This document shows, one piece after another, positions 55,332 through 63,689 of a stretch of DNA of 64,000 nt. Position numbers and translations under genes: made by a program. The stretch comes from Afipia clevelandensis ATCC 49720 (GTDB lineage Bacteria; Pseudomonadota; Alphaproteobacteria; Rhizobiales; Xanthobacteraceae). The notes beneath the pieces are model-generated. The model was not told the origin of the DNA and did not search any database. It worked only from the letters and a program-made list of their open reading frames with translations. The stretch's first letter is position 1. The number at the start of each line of letters is the position of its first letter. The stretch lies in contig NZ_KB375281.1 of assembly GCF_000336555.1 (NCBI RefSeq), positions 507,815-571,814 on the forward strand, in the 5' to 3' direction.

Positions 55332-56179
55332 CGCTGGCAACCCGCGATCCGGACCGGTTGGTGGCGCAGTATCCCGAACTGTTTCGGGCTGCGCAGAACT
55401 CGCGGTTGAAGGCTGTTGCGCTTGGGCTGGCAGCGCTCGGGCTGTTTCTGTTCGGCTGCTGGTATCTCGAGTTCTCACTAGACCGGCTGATAACGGGCTT
55501 CCGTCAGCTCGGCTGGTTCGTCATGCTGATGATCCCGCCCGATCCCGGAACGTCTTTGCCGACGTATCTTGTCGCGATAGGCGAGACGCTGTCGATTGCG
55601 TTTCTCGGCACGCTGCTGGCCGCCGTCTTCGCATTGCCGGTGAGCCTTCTGGCGGCGCGCAACATCATCCCGTCGGTGTTCCTGCGGTTTCCTGTCCGGC
55701 GCTTTCTGGACTCGATCCGCGGTATTGACACGCTGATCTGGGCGCTGGTCTGGATCAATGTCGTCGGGCTCGGGCCGTTCGCGGGCGTGCTCGCGATAGC
55801 GACATCTGATTTTGGCGCATTCGGAAAACTGTTTTCCGAAGCCATCGAGGGCGCGGACAGCAAGCAGGTGGAAGGGATCCGCGCTGCCGGCGGCAACAAG
55901 CTGCATGAAGTCCGGTTCGGATTGATGCCGCAGGTGCTTCCGGTGATCGCCGGGCAGATTCTCTATTTCATCGAATCCAACACCCGATCGGCCACCATCA
56001 TCGGCATCGTCGGCGCAGGTGGTATCGGCCTACAACTCGCGGAACAAATTCGCGTGCTGGAGTGGCAGAAGGTGTCGAGCCTGATTCTGATGATCCTGAT
56101 CGCGGTCGCAGTGATCGACTTCATTTCAAACAGGCTGCGCTTTGCCATTATCGGCCGGGCGGGCGAGGTGCGCGCCTGA
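55328..56179 (+). CDS. phnE: Phosphonate ABC transporter permease PhnE (second copy)
   Basis: This 283-residue permease has the same fold and coupling loop (LFSEAIEGADSKQVEGIRAAGGNKLHEVRFGLMPQVLPVI) as the first copy. Two PhnE-type subunits in tandem probably form a heterodimeric channel, a common layout in alphaproteobacteria. The ATG overlaps the phnE1 stop (ATGA). It ends 3 bp from the convergent phnF gene. Confidence 0.93.
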   Translation: MTLATRDPDRLVAQYPELFRAAQNSRLKAVALGLAALGLFLFGCWYLEFSLDRLITGFRQLGWFVMLMIPPDPGTSLPTYLVAIGETLSIAFLGTLLAAVFALPVSLLAARNIIPSVFLRFPVRRFLDSIRGIDTLIWALVWINVVGLGPFAGVLAIATSDFGAFGKLFSEAIEGADSKQVEGIRAAGGNKLHEVRFGLMPQVLPVIAGQILYFIESNTRSATIIGIVGAGGIGLQLAEQIRVLEWQKVSSLILMILIAVAVIDFISNRLRFAIIGRAGEVRA

Positions 56180-56182
56180 TCG

Positions 56183-56914
56183 TTACTGGTTCTCGATCAC
56201 AAATTGCACCCGTTCCGCGGCAAAGCGCGAGCGTGAGGTGAGAAGCGGACTTCCGTCCGGCTCCACATCAAGACTGTCGACCACCAGAACAGGCCGTCCC
56301 AACGCGAGATCGAGCCTCGCGGCATCGCCAGCCTCAGCGATGGCCGCGGTGACCTTGGTCCATTCGCGGCGATAGTCCCGCACACCGAACTGCGAGAGCA
56401 GTTTGGTGGTGGATTTCAGCTTCTCGTAAATCCGGGCGCCATCGGCAAAACGGTCCGCGCTCATCCACTTCGTTCCGATGCAAATCGGAATCCGGTCGGC
56501 GGTGCGCAGGGCGTCGATCCGCAGCAGCGGAGCGCCGGTCTTGAGGGCGAGCCTCTTCGCCAGATCCGGCGAAGCCGCTTCGATGGACGAGTGCAGCAGC
56601 TTGCCATCGGCCTCGTGTCCGCCGGCGCCGACAATCTCCGAAAATCGTGTGCGTGACCGCAAAGGATAAGCGATGCGGGGAGCTTCGACATAGGTGCCGC
56701 TGCCGCGCTCCGCGCGCACCAGCCCGCGCTCGGCCAAGGCCGCCAGCGCACGGCGGACGGTGTGACGGTTGACGCGATGGATTTCCGCAATCTCAAGCTC
56801 GCCGGGCAGGCGCGTGTCATGCGGATAGGTTCCGTCGGCGATTGCCTGTTCGATGGAATCAGCGACCCGGCGCCACAGCGCGACGCCGGTGTTCGGCGGC
56901 TCCGTCAAACTCAT
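56183..56914 (-). CDS. phnF: GntR-family regulator PhnF
   Basis: This 243-residue protein has a GntR winged helix (about 8-75, LPGELEIAEIHRVNRHTVRRALAALAERGLVRAERGSGTYV) and a UTRA effector domain (about 95-235). PhnF proteins repress C-P lyase genes and respond to pathway compounds. It is divergent from phnG, with a palindrome in the shared region. It is convergent with phnE2. Confidence 0.92.
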   Translation of the reverse strand: MSLTEPPNTGVALWRRVADSIEQAIADGTYPHDTRLPGELEIAEIHRVNRHTVRRALAALAERGLVRAERGSGTYVEAPRIAYPLRSRTRFSEIVGAGGHEADGKLLHSSIEAASPDLAKRLALKTGAPLLRIDALRTADRIPICIGTKWMSADRFADGARIYEKLKSTTKLLSQFGVRDYRREWTKVTAAIAEAGDAARLDLALGRPVLVVDSLDVEPDGSPLLTSRSRFAAERVQFVIENQ

Positions 56915-56969
56915 GGCCGCGATGCCCTGCGAAGCAGAATGGTACTGGCTGCTGTGAAAATCATGCCGA

Positions 56970-56987
56970 CGTCACCAGTTTGTCATG
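56970..56987 (+). promoter_or_regulatory. Pho-box-like site upstream of phnG
   Basis: CGTCACCAGTTTGTCATGG has GTCA half sites 11 bases apart, as in PhoB boxes. It lies about 60 bp before phnG and 15 bp upstream of the PhnF palindrome. This would combine phosphate-starvation activation with PhnF repression at one promoter. Confidence 0.6.
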
Positions 56988-57001
56988 GCGCCGCGTTACG
57001 T

Positions 57002-57025
57002 AGTTGTCTATTAACATAGACAACT
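57002..57025. promoter_or_regulatory. PhnF operator candidate (perfect 10-bp palindrome)
   Basis: AGTTGTCTAT-TAAC-ATAGACAACT is a perfect inverted repeat of 10 bases around a 4-base centre, 20 bp before the phnG ATG. GTCTAT/ATAGAC arms fit the sites bound by HutC-type GntR regulators such as PhnF. It lies in the phnF-phnG divergent promoter region. Confidence 0.75.
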
Positions 57026-57044
57026 TGAAATCGACAAGATTGAT

Positions 57045-57506
57045 ATGACCCGGCCGCAGCCCAATCCGCAGCAAAGCCGCCGCCGCAGCGCCATGTCGGT
57101 GCTCGCGAAGGCGCCGGCAGAGCGCATCGCGACGTGCCTGGAAGCGTTCGATGTTCCGCCGCATGAGGTCGCGCGACCGCCGGAAAACGGTCTTGTCATG
57201 GTTCGCGGCCGAATCGGCGGCGACGGTGCGCCGTTCAATCTCGGTGAGGCGACTGTGTCCCGGGCGGCGATCCGGCTGTCATCCGGCGAAGTCGGCTTCG
57301 GCTACGCCTTGGGGCGCGACAGCGAGAAGGCGAGGTTGATTGCGCTGTGCGATGCGCTCATGCAGACCGAAGCGCTCGCAACTGACGTCGAGCAGAAGGT
57401 CATCGCGCCGTTGCGGAATGAACTTGAGGTTGCGCGTGCAAAGCGCGCGGCGGAGACGGCGGCCACGCGGGTGGACTTTTATACGCTGGTGAGAGGAGAG
57501 GGCTGA
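57045..57506 (+). CDS. phnG: C-P lyase subunit PhnG
   Basis: This 153-residue protein starts the phnGHIJKLMN operon. Family features include RRSAMSVLAKAPAERI, MVRGRIGGDGAPFNLGEATVSRAAIRL and GEVGFGYALGRDSEKARLIALCDALMQ. PhnG belongs to the PhnGHIJ core complex, which attaches methylphosphonate to ribose-triphosphate and cleaves the C-P bond. Its stop overlaps the phnH start by one base. Confidence 0.94.
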   Translation: MTRPQPNPQQSRRRSAMSVLAKAPAERIATCLEAFDVPPHEVARPPENGLVMVRGRIGGDGAPFNLGEATVSRAAIRLSSGEVGFGYALGRDSEKARLIALCDALMQTEALATDVEQKVIAPLRNELEVARAKRAAETAATRVDFYTLVRGEG

Positions 57507-58123
57507 TGACGTCGCTTCCTGCCAGCGATAAATCCGCGACGCAATTTGCCGAGTCCGTCCTGGCGTCGCAGTCGGTCTTCCGTAGCGTCATGAATGCGCT
57601 GGCGCGGCCCGGCGCCATTCAGACAATCTCAGCGCTGATCGAGCGGCCGCAATTGCTGATGCCTGCAACGGCAGCGGTAGCGCTCGCACTTTTCGATCAC
57701 GATACGCCGGTCTGGGCCGATGCGGCGTTCTGTGCTGAACCGGAGATTGCGAACTGGCTGCGGTTTCAGACCGGAGCGCCACTGGTCGCAGCGGCCTCCG
57801 CTGCGGCCTTCGCACTTGTCAGCTGCGCTTCAGCCTTGCTGGACTTTGAGCATTTTGCCCAAGGCACGCCGGAATATCCGGATCGCTCGGCAACCTTGAT
57901 CGTTCAGGCCGATACCCTGACCGAGGGACCTGAACTGATCCTGAGCGGGCCGGGCATTCAAGGCACGTCCTCCCTGCGGGCGGGGGCATTGCCGCCCGAT
58001 TTTGCGAAGCGGATGCAGGCCAATGGCGCGCTGTTTCCGCAAGGTGTCGATCTGTTGCTCGTCTGCGGAGCGGAACTCGTGGCATTGCCGCGCAGCACGC
58101 ACGTCGCTGCGAAGGAGGCTTGA
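57506..58123 (+). CDS. phnH: C-P lyase subunit PhnH
   Basis: This 205-residue PhnH has QSVFRSVMNALARPGAIQTI near residues 25-45 and the GPGIQGTSSL segment. Both are typical of the family, a PLP-transferase-like fold without cofactor. It is part of the PhnGHIJ core complex. The gene lies between overlapping phnG and phnI, 3 bp before the latter. Confidence 0.94.
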   Translation: MTSLPASDKSATQFAESVLASQSVFRSVMNALARPGAIQTISALIERPQLLMPATAAVALALFDHDTPVWADAAFCAEPEIANWLRFQTGAPLVAAASAAAFALVSCASALLDFEHFAQGTPEYPDRSATLIVQADTLTEGPELILSGPGIQGTSSLRAGALPPDFAKRMQANGALFPQGVDLLLVCGAELVALPRSTHVAAKEA

Positions 58124-58126
58124 GCC

Positions 58127-59233
58127 ATGTATGTCGCGGTGAAGGGCGGCGAGCGCGCCATCGAGAATGCCCACCGGCTTCTGGCGCATGAGCGCCGTGG
58201 CGATCCGGCCGTTCCGGATATCTCGCTGTCACAGATTTCCGAACAGCTTGCCCTGGCTGTCGATCGGGTTATGACTGAAGGCTCGCTTTACGATCGCGAA
58301 CTGGCTGCGCTGGCCATCAAGCAGGCGCGCGGTGACCTGATCGAAGCGATCTTCCTGCTGCGTGCGTTCCGCGCGACCCTGCCGCGTTTCGGCGCGACCG
58401 AGCCACTCGATACCGCGAACATGCAGGTGCGCCGCCGCATCTCTTCCACATTCAAGGATATCCCGGGCGGACAAATCCTCGGCCCGACATTTGATTATAC
58501 GCATCGTCTGCTCGATCCGGATCTGACGAACGGTTTGCCGGTGCCTGCTCCGGCACAGGGCGAGGCGCAGAATATTTCGATGCCGCGCGTGACCGATATT
58601 CTCGGTGCGGATGGCCTGATCGAGTCCTCGCCTGCGGAAAATCCCGATATAGAGGTTGGCGATCTGACGCGCGAGCCATTGAGTTTTCCCGCGGATCGCG
58701 ATCTTCGGCTGCAAAATCTTGCGCGGGGCGACGAGGGCTTTCTGCTCGCGCTCGGCTATTCGACCCAGCGCGGTTTTGGGAGAACGCATCCCTTCGCGGG
58801 CGAAATCCGCCTTGGCGAGGTCGAAGTTGAGTTCTTCGCGGAAGATGCCGGATTTGCCGTGCCGCTCGGCGAGATCACTCTCACCGAATGCCAGATGGTA
58901 AACCAGTTCAAGGGATCTGCGACCGAGGCGCCGTGTTTCACGCGCGGCTACGGTCTCGCTTTCGGGCAGAGCGAGCGAAAGACCATGTCGATGGCGCTGG
59001 TGGACCGCTCGCTGCGCGCGCGTGAACTCGGCGAAGAGGCGCGGGCGCCCGCCCAGGACGAGGAGTTTGTCATGTCGCATTCCGACAATGTGCAGGCGAC
59101 CGGCTTTGTCGAACATCTCAAGCTGCCCCACTACGTGGACTTCCAGTCTGAACTCGGCCTGCTGCGCAAACTGCGCAAGGAGTTCGACGAGGCAAAGGGC
59201 AACCAGACACCACTGGCGGACGCTGCGGAATGA
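58127..59233 (+). CDS. phnI: C-P lyase subunit PhnI
   Basis: This 368-residue PhnI starts MYVAVKGGERAIENAHRLL, as in known members. It contains QARGDLIEAIFLLRAFRATLPRFG, RRISSTFKDIPGGQILGPTFDYTHRLL and LPHYVDFQSELGLLRKLR. In the core complex it supplies nucleosidase-type activity that displaces adenine from ATP. Its end overlaps the phnJ start (ATGA). Confidence 0.95.
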   Translation: MYVAVKGGERAIENAHRLLAHERRGDPAVPDISLSQISEQLALAVDRVMTEGSLYDRELAALAIKQARGDLIEAIFLLRAFRATLPRFGATEPLDTANMQVRRRISSTFKDIPGGQILGPTFDYTHRLLDPDLTNGLPVPAPAQGEAQNISMPRVTDILGADGLIESSPAENPDIEVGDLTREPLSFPADRDLRLQNLARGDEGFLLALGYSTQRGFGRTHPFAGEIRLGEVEVEFFAEDAGFAVPLGEITLTECQMVNQFKGSATEAPCFTRGYGLAFGQSERKTMSMALVDRSLRARELGEEARAPAQDEEFVMSHSDNVQATGFVEHLKLPHYVDFQSELGLLRKLRKEFDEAKGNQTPLADAAE

Positions 59234-60105
59234 ACGCGCCGGCATATAACTTTGCCTATCTCGACGAGCAGACCAAGCGGATGATCCGCCGCGCGATCCT
59301 CAAGGCGATCGCGATTCCCGGCTATCAGGTCCCGTTCGCCAGCCGCGAAATGCCGATGCCCTACGGCTGGGGCACGGGCGGCGTGCAGGTCACGGCTGCA
59401 ATCCTTGGGGTGGATGACACACTGAAGGTGATCGACCAGGGCTCGGACGACACCACCAATGCGATTTCGATCCGCAAGTTCTTCGAGAAGACCGCAGGCG
59501 TGAAAACCACAACGGTCACGTCGGATGCCACAGTGATCCAGACCCGGCATCGCATTCCGGAGACGGCGCTGAATGACAATCAGGTGCTGGTGTATCAGGT
59601 GCCGATTCCGGAGCCGCTGCGGTTTCTGGAACCGCGCGAAACCGAAACGCGCCGCATGCATGGATTGGCTGAATACGGGTTGATGCATGTCAAGCTCTAT
59701 GAGGACATCGCCCGCCATGGCCATATCGCGACAACCTACGCTTATCCGGTCAAGGTCAACGAGCGCTATGTGATGGACCCGTCGCCGACGCCGAAGTTCG
59801 ACAATCCCAAGATGGATGATTGTTCGGCGCTGCAACTGTTCGGTGCAGGGCGGGAAAAGCGCATCTATGCCATTCCGCCCCATACAAAAGTCACCTCGCT
59901 CGATTTCGAGGATCATCCGTTTGAGACCTATCGCTTCGCTGCGCCGTGCGCATTGTGCGGATCGGACAGTTCCTATCTTGACGAAGTCGTCGTCGATGAC
60001 AGAGGCGGCCGGATGTTCGTCTGTTCCGATACCGATTATTGCGAAACGCGCCGCGCCGCCGGCCATCAGGGCGCTGGTTTCGGCGCCGATCATCAGGTGA
60101 CATGA
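59230..60105 (+). CDS. phnJ: Radical-SAM C-P lyase PhnJ
   Basis: This 291-residue PhnJ breaks the carbon-phosphorus bond. The four conserved cysteines are C240, C243, C265 and C271 in APCALCGSD and FVCSDTDYC. Three ligate the 4Fe-4S cluster, and C271 corresponds to the thiyl-radical cysteine of the E. coli enzyme. The radical glycine region AIPGYQVPFASREMPMPYGW is intact (G31). Its last bases overlap phnK. Confidence 0.96.
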   Translation: MNAPAYNFAYLDEQTKRMIRRAILKAIAIPGYQVPFASREMPMPYGWGTGGVQVTAAILGVDDTLKVIDQGSDDTTNAISIRKFFEKTAGVKTTTVTSDATVIQTRHRIPETALNDNQVLVYQVPIPEPLRFLEPRETETRRMHGLAEYGLMHVKLYEDIARHGHIATTYAYPVKVNERYVMDPSPTPKFDNPKMDDCSALQLFGAGREKRIYAIPPHTKVTSLDFEDHPFETYRFAAPCALCGSDSSYLDEVVVDDRGGRMFVCSDTDYCETRRAAGHQGAGFGADHQVT

Positions 60106-60887
60106 TGCGGAACGACGATCAGCCTCTGTTGGTTTGCGAAGGTCTCACCAAGTCCTACGGCAGCCTTCTGGCCTGCAACAATGTCTCGTTCGAGGTTTAT
60201 TCCGGGGAGGTGCTGGCCATTGTCGGAGAGTCCGGCTCGGGAAAGTCGACGCTGTTGCAGATGCTTTCAACCCAGCTAGCTCCGAACAGCGGCCGCGTCT
60301 CTTATCGCATGCGAGACGGGGTGACGCGCGATCTCGCCGCACTTGGCGAAGCCGAGCGGCGTTTTCTGTTCCGCACCGACTGGGGCTTTGTGCATCAGGA
60401 CCCGGCGAACGGATTGCGGATGGCCGTCTCGGCCGGCGCCAATGTCGGTGAGCGGTTGATGGCAGTGGGCTGGAATCACTATGGCCGGATTCGCGAGACC
60501 GCGTCGTCCTGGCTTGAGCGCGTCGAGATTTCCACGGATCGCATTGACGATGCGCCGAAGACCTATTCCGGCGGCATGCGTCAGCGGCTGCAGATTGCAC
60601 GCAATCTGGTCACCGAACCGAGGCTCGTGTTCATGGATGAGCCGACCGGCGGGCTCGACGTCTCGGTGCAGGCGCGGCTGCTCGATCTGGTCCGCGGACT
60701 TGTGACCGAACTCGGACTTGCGGTGATTATCGTGACCCACGATCTTGCTGTGGCGCGGCTTCTGTCCCATCGCGTGATGGTGATGAAGGGCGGAGAAGTG
60801 ATCGAGACCGGCCTGACCGATCAGGTCCTTGACGATCCACATGAGCCCTATACCCAGCTTCTCGTTTCCTCGATCCTGCCGGCGTGA
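60102..60887 (+). CDS. phnK: C-P lyase ATPase subunit PhnK
   Basis: This 261-residue ABC-type ATPase has Walker A GESGSGKST (42-50), FVHQDPANGLRMAVSAGANVGERLM and signature YSGGMRQRLQIARNL. Walker B is LVFMDEPTGGLDVSVQ. Unlike transport ATPases it binds the PhnGHIJ core. The ATG at 60102 overlaps the phnJ stop, making it preferable to the upstream in-frame start at 60039. Confidence 0.94.
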   Translation: MMRNDDQPLLVCEGLTKSYGSLLACNNVSFEVYSGEVLAIVGESGSGKSTLLQMLSTQLAPNSGRVSYRMRDGVTRDLAALGEAERRFLFRTDWGFVHQDPANGLRMAVSAGANVGERLMAVGWNHYGRIRETASSWLERVEISTDRIDDAPKTYSGGMRQRLQIARNLVTEPRLVFMDEPTGGLDVSVQARLLDLVRGLVTELGLAVIIVTHDLAVARLLSHRVMVMKGGEVIETGLTDQVLDDPHEPYTQLLVSSILPA

Positions 60888-60894
60888 GGGTCCT

Positions 60895-61593
60895 ATGTCT
60901 GCGATGATCGAAATCACACACGCCGCGAAAACCTTCACCATGCACTTGCAGAATGGCATCCGCCTGCCGGTGGTGTCCGGCGTCTCGATGCATGCCGATG
61001 CCGGGGAATGCGTTGTGCTGGCGGGACCGTCCGGCGCGGGGAAGTCGTCCATTCTGAAGATGATCTTCGGGAATTACCGCTGCGATCAGGGACGGATCGC
61101 GGTGCGGCATGGCGGCGAGGTCATCGACATCGCCACCGCGCAGCCGCGCGACGTGCTGCGCGTCCGCAGGCAGACCATCGGCTATGTCAGCCAGTTTCTG
61201 CGCGCGGTGCCGCGCGTTGCGACCCTTGACGTGGTGGCGGAGCCTTTGATCGTCAACGGCACACCGCGCGAGGAGGCCCGGGTGCAGGCTGGTGCATTGC
61301 TGCGCCGGCTGAACATCGCCGAACGGCTCTGGACGCTGCCGCCATCGACCTTCTCGGGCGGCGAACAACAACGCGTGAATATCGCGCGCGGGTTCATTTC
61401 GGATATGCCGATCCTGCTGCTGGATGAGCCGACCGCATCGCTGGATGCGGCCAACCGCAGGATCGTTGTTGAACTGGTGGAAGAAAAGAAAAGGCGCGGC
61501 GTGGCCATGGTGGCCATTGTCCACGACGACGAAGTCCGCGATCTGATCGCGGACAGGATTGTGGATGTCACGTCGTTCGCTGTGGCTGCATAA
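60895..61593 (+). CDS. phnL: C-P lyase ATPase subunit PhnL
   Basis: This 232-residue ABC-type ATPase has Walker A GPSGAGKSS (44-52), the PhnL-type TIGYVSQFLRAVPRVATLDVVAEPL, signature FSGGEQQRVNIARGF and Walker B ILLLDEPTASLDAANR. It is thought to act with PhnK on the core complex. The start at 60895 lies 7 bp after phnK; an upstream frame start at 60829 is inside phnK and unlikely. Confidence 0.94.
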   Translation: MSAMIEITHAAKTFTMHLQNGIRLPVVSGVSMHADAGECVVLAGPSGAGKSSILKMIFGNYRCDQGRIAVRHGGEVIDIATAQPRDVLRVRRQTIGYVSQFLRAVPRVATLDVVAEPLIVNGTPREEARVQAGALLRRLNIAERLWTLPPSTFSGGEQQRVNIARGFISDMPILLLDEPTASLDAANRRIVVELVEEKKRRGVAMVAIVHDDEVRDLIADRIVDVTSFAVAA

Positions 61594-61602
61594 GAGGAAG
61601 CA

Positions 61603-62760
61603 ATGAGTTCCGAACCGACCGAAATGATCCTGACCAATGCCGCGCTGGTGCTCGGCGACCGGGTTCTGGAAAAGGGATGGATTGCCGTTTCCGGCGGCAA
61701 GATCGCAGAATTCGGCGAGGGTAATGCACCCGAACGCGGTCAAGACATGCAGGGCGATCTGGTGATGCCCGGTTTGATCGAATTGCACACCGACCATCTC
61801 GAAGCGCACTATGTGCCGCGCCCGAAGGTCTACTGGGATCCTGTCGCGGCCGTGGTGTCCTATGACGGGCAACTCGCCACCAGCGGCATCACCACAGTGC
61901 TGGATTCGCTGCGCGTCTGGCGCGAGGAAGGGGCAGAGGATGTCGATGGTCAGGCGGGGATACTGGCGAACGCCATCTCAGCCGCGCGCGATGCAAGACT
62001 GCTCCGCGCCGAGCACTTTTTGCATCTGCGCTGTGAAATCCCGATGCCGAGTGTCGTGGAAGAAGCGAAGGAATTGATCCATCGACCAGATATCCGGCTG
62101 ATGTCCCTGATGGATCACACGCCCGGCCAGCGCCAGTTTCGCGACGAGGGCAAGCTGCGGGACTACTATCGCGGCAAGAGCGGTGGTCTGACCGATGCCG
62201 AACTCGATGTGATGTTCGAGCGGCGGTTTCTCTATCAAAGGAAATACGGCGAGGCCAATATGCGGGAGATCGTGGCGCTGGCCCACAGCCACGATATTCC
62301 GCTCGCCAGTCATGACGATACGACGGACGAGAATGTCGCCGACGCAATCCGCGACCGGGTTTCGGTCGCCGAATTTCCGACCACAATGGAGGCGGCGAGG
62401 GGATTGCATCAGGCGGGAATCTCCGTGCTGATGGGTGCGCCGAACGTCGTTCGCGGCGGCTCTCACTCCGGCAACATCGCCGCCGTCGATCTGGCCCGCG
62501 AAGGGCTGCTCGACATCATGTCGTCCGACTACATTCCGTCGAGCCTTTTGATGGCGGCGATGCAGTTGCCGCGCCATGTTCCTGCGATTGATCTTGCCGC
62601 GGCGGTGCGGACAGTCACCAAGACCGCAGCCGAGGCTGTGGGACTGAGCGACCGTGGGGAGATCGCTGCCGGCAAGCGGGCCGATCTGATCCGTGTTCAC
62701 GTCGCGCATGATGTTCCCGCAGTGCGCAGCGTCTGGCGGGAAGGACATCGGGTGGCATGA
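61603..62760 (+). CDS. phnM: PhnM alpha-D-ribose 1-methylphosphonate 5-triphosphate diphosphatase, paralogue 2
   Basis: This 385-residue PhnM resembles the E. coli enzyme closely: LIELHTDHLEAHYVPRPKV (metal residues H62, D64, H65), DSLRVW, LMDHTPGQRQF and [21 protein letters not shown] and SSDYIPSSLL follow. It removes pyrophosphate to give ribose 1-methylphosphonate 5-phosphate, the PhnJ substrate. It sits in the core operon and is thus the likely main PhnM; the copy at 50542 is divergent. It overlaps phnN. Confidence 0.95.
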   Translation: MSSEPTEMILTNAALVLGDRVLEKGWIAVSGGKIAEFGEGNAPERGQDMQGDLVMPGLIELHTDHLEAHYVPRPKVYWDPVAAVVSYDGQLATSGITTVLDSLRVWREEGAEDVDGQAGILANAISAARDARLLRAEHFLHLRCEIPMPSVVEEAKELIHRPDIRLMSLMDHTPGQRQFRDEGKLRDYYRGKSGGLTDAELDVMFERRFLYQRKYGEANMREIVALAHSHDIPLASHDDTTDENVADAIRDRVSVAEFPTTMEAARGLHQAGISVLMGAPNVVRGGSHSGNIAAVDLAREGLLDIMSSDYIPSSLLMAAMQLPRHVPAIDLAAAVRTVTKTAAEAVGLSDRGEIAAGKRADLIRVHVAHDVPAVRSVWREGHRVA

Positions 62761-63335
62761 GCGAAACAGTTGTGTTGCCGGACACAAGCGCCGGTTTGAT
62801 CGGACCGGGCCGGCTGATCCTCGTTGTTGGCCCCAGCGGCGCGGGCAAGGACACGCTGATCGGTCTTGCTATGGCGGCGCGCACGCAAGACCGCGCGATC
62901 GTGTTTCCGCAGCGCGTTGTGACCCGGGAAGCCTCATCGTTCGAGAACAATGAAGCCGTCAGTGCGATCGTCTTCGGGCAGATGCTGGGGCGTGGCGACT
63001 TCGCGTTCCAGTGGGAAGCACACGGTCTGCGTTACGGAATTCCGCGCACGATTGTCGACGACATCCGCGCGGGCCGGACGGTTGTCATCAACGCTTCGCG
63101 CACAATCATCGACTTCGCGCGCCGGTCATATGCTCGTGTCACCGTTGTCGCGGTGATTGCGCCGCCCGATATCCTTGCGCAGCGAGTTGCGGCGAGAGGG
63201 CGTGCCAGTGATGGCCGGATCGATGATCGGCTGCGAAGGGCCGTCAGCAGCCCCGAGCCGGATGCGACCATCAACAATGTGGGTCCCGCCGATGCGCATG
63301 CGGCAGAACTTCTGAAGTTTATCGACGGGGTCTGA
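62757..63335 (+). CDS. phnN: Ribose 1,5-bisphosphokinase PhnN
   Basis: This 192-residue kinase of the guanylate-kinase fold has Walker A VGPSGAGKDT (24-33), FPQRVVTREASSFENNEAV and FAFQWEAHGLRYGIP. It converts ribose 1,5-bisphosphate to PRPP, closing the C-P lyase pathway. The ATG overlaps the phnM stop. It is the last gene of the operon; 354 bp separate it from pstS. Confidence 0.93.
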   Translation: MSETVVLPDTSAGLIGPGRLILVVGPSGAGKDTLIGLAMAARTQDRAIVFPQRVVTREASSFENNEAVSAIVFGQMLGRGDFAFQWEAHGLRYGIPRTIVDDIRAGRTVVINASRTIIDFARRSYARVTVVAVIAPPDILAQRVAARGRASDGRIDDRLRRAVSSPEPDATINNVGPADAHAAELLKFIDGV

Positions 63336-63573
63336 CAGCTCATCACTCTGTGGGCATGCATCTGGATCGAGGTGCATGGGTTTCCAGATTTACAGGTTTT
63401 GACGGGCCTTGAGTCGGCCGGCGTCGATTGCCCGTGACTGTCGTAAACGGGCTTCACAGTCGTTAAAAATTCATTTCCGCTGATTATTCAGCCAGTCTCG
63501 CGTATTTTGAATTTCCTTATAATTTTCAATGCGATATCCGTGTTTCTTCGACGGTATTCCGTGCCGCCGAGAG
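63336..63573. other. Intergenic region between phnN and pstS
   Basis: No gene is seen. Small inverted repeats occur just after phnN, for example GCATG and TGCATG arms around 63355-63380, but none with a T-run. The AT-richer end (63480-63560) probably carries the pstS promoter upstream of the Pho box. Confidence 0.4.
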
Positions 63574-63591
63574 GTGTCACACGACTGTCAT
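63574..63591 (+). promoter_or_regulatory. Pho box upstream of pstS
   Basis: GTGTCACACGACTGTCAT contains two near-identical TGTCA(C/T) repeats exactly 11 bases apart, the classical PhoB-binding layout. It lies about 100 bp before the pstS start. It is the best match to the consensus in the window. Confidence 0.75.
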
Positions 63592-63689
63592 CCAACCTCC
63601 ATAAAAGCTCTATGCCGGACCTCTAAAGAGGCGGCCTCGGGAGCCAATCCCTGACGATTGTGCACCCGCTCACACGATGGAGAGACCCA

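Noticed and set aside
58229-59245. Open frame of 338 codons on the minus strand
   Set aside because: It is the antisense shadow of phnI, which is unmistakable.
60727-61872. Open frame of 381 codons on the minus strand
   Set aside because: It runs antisense across phnK, phnL and the start of phnM; no recognisable protein features.
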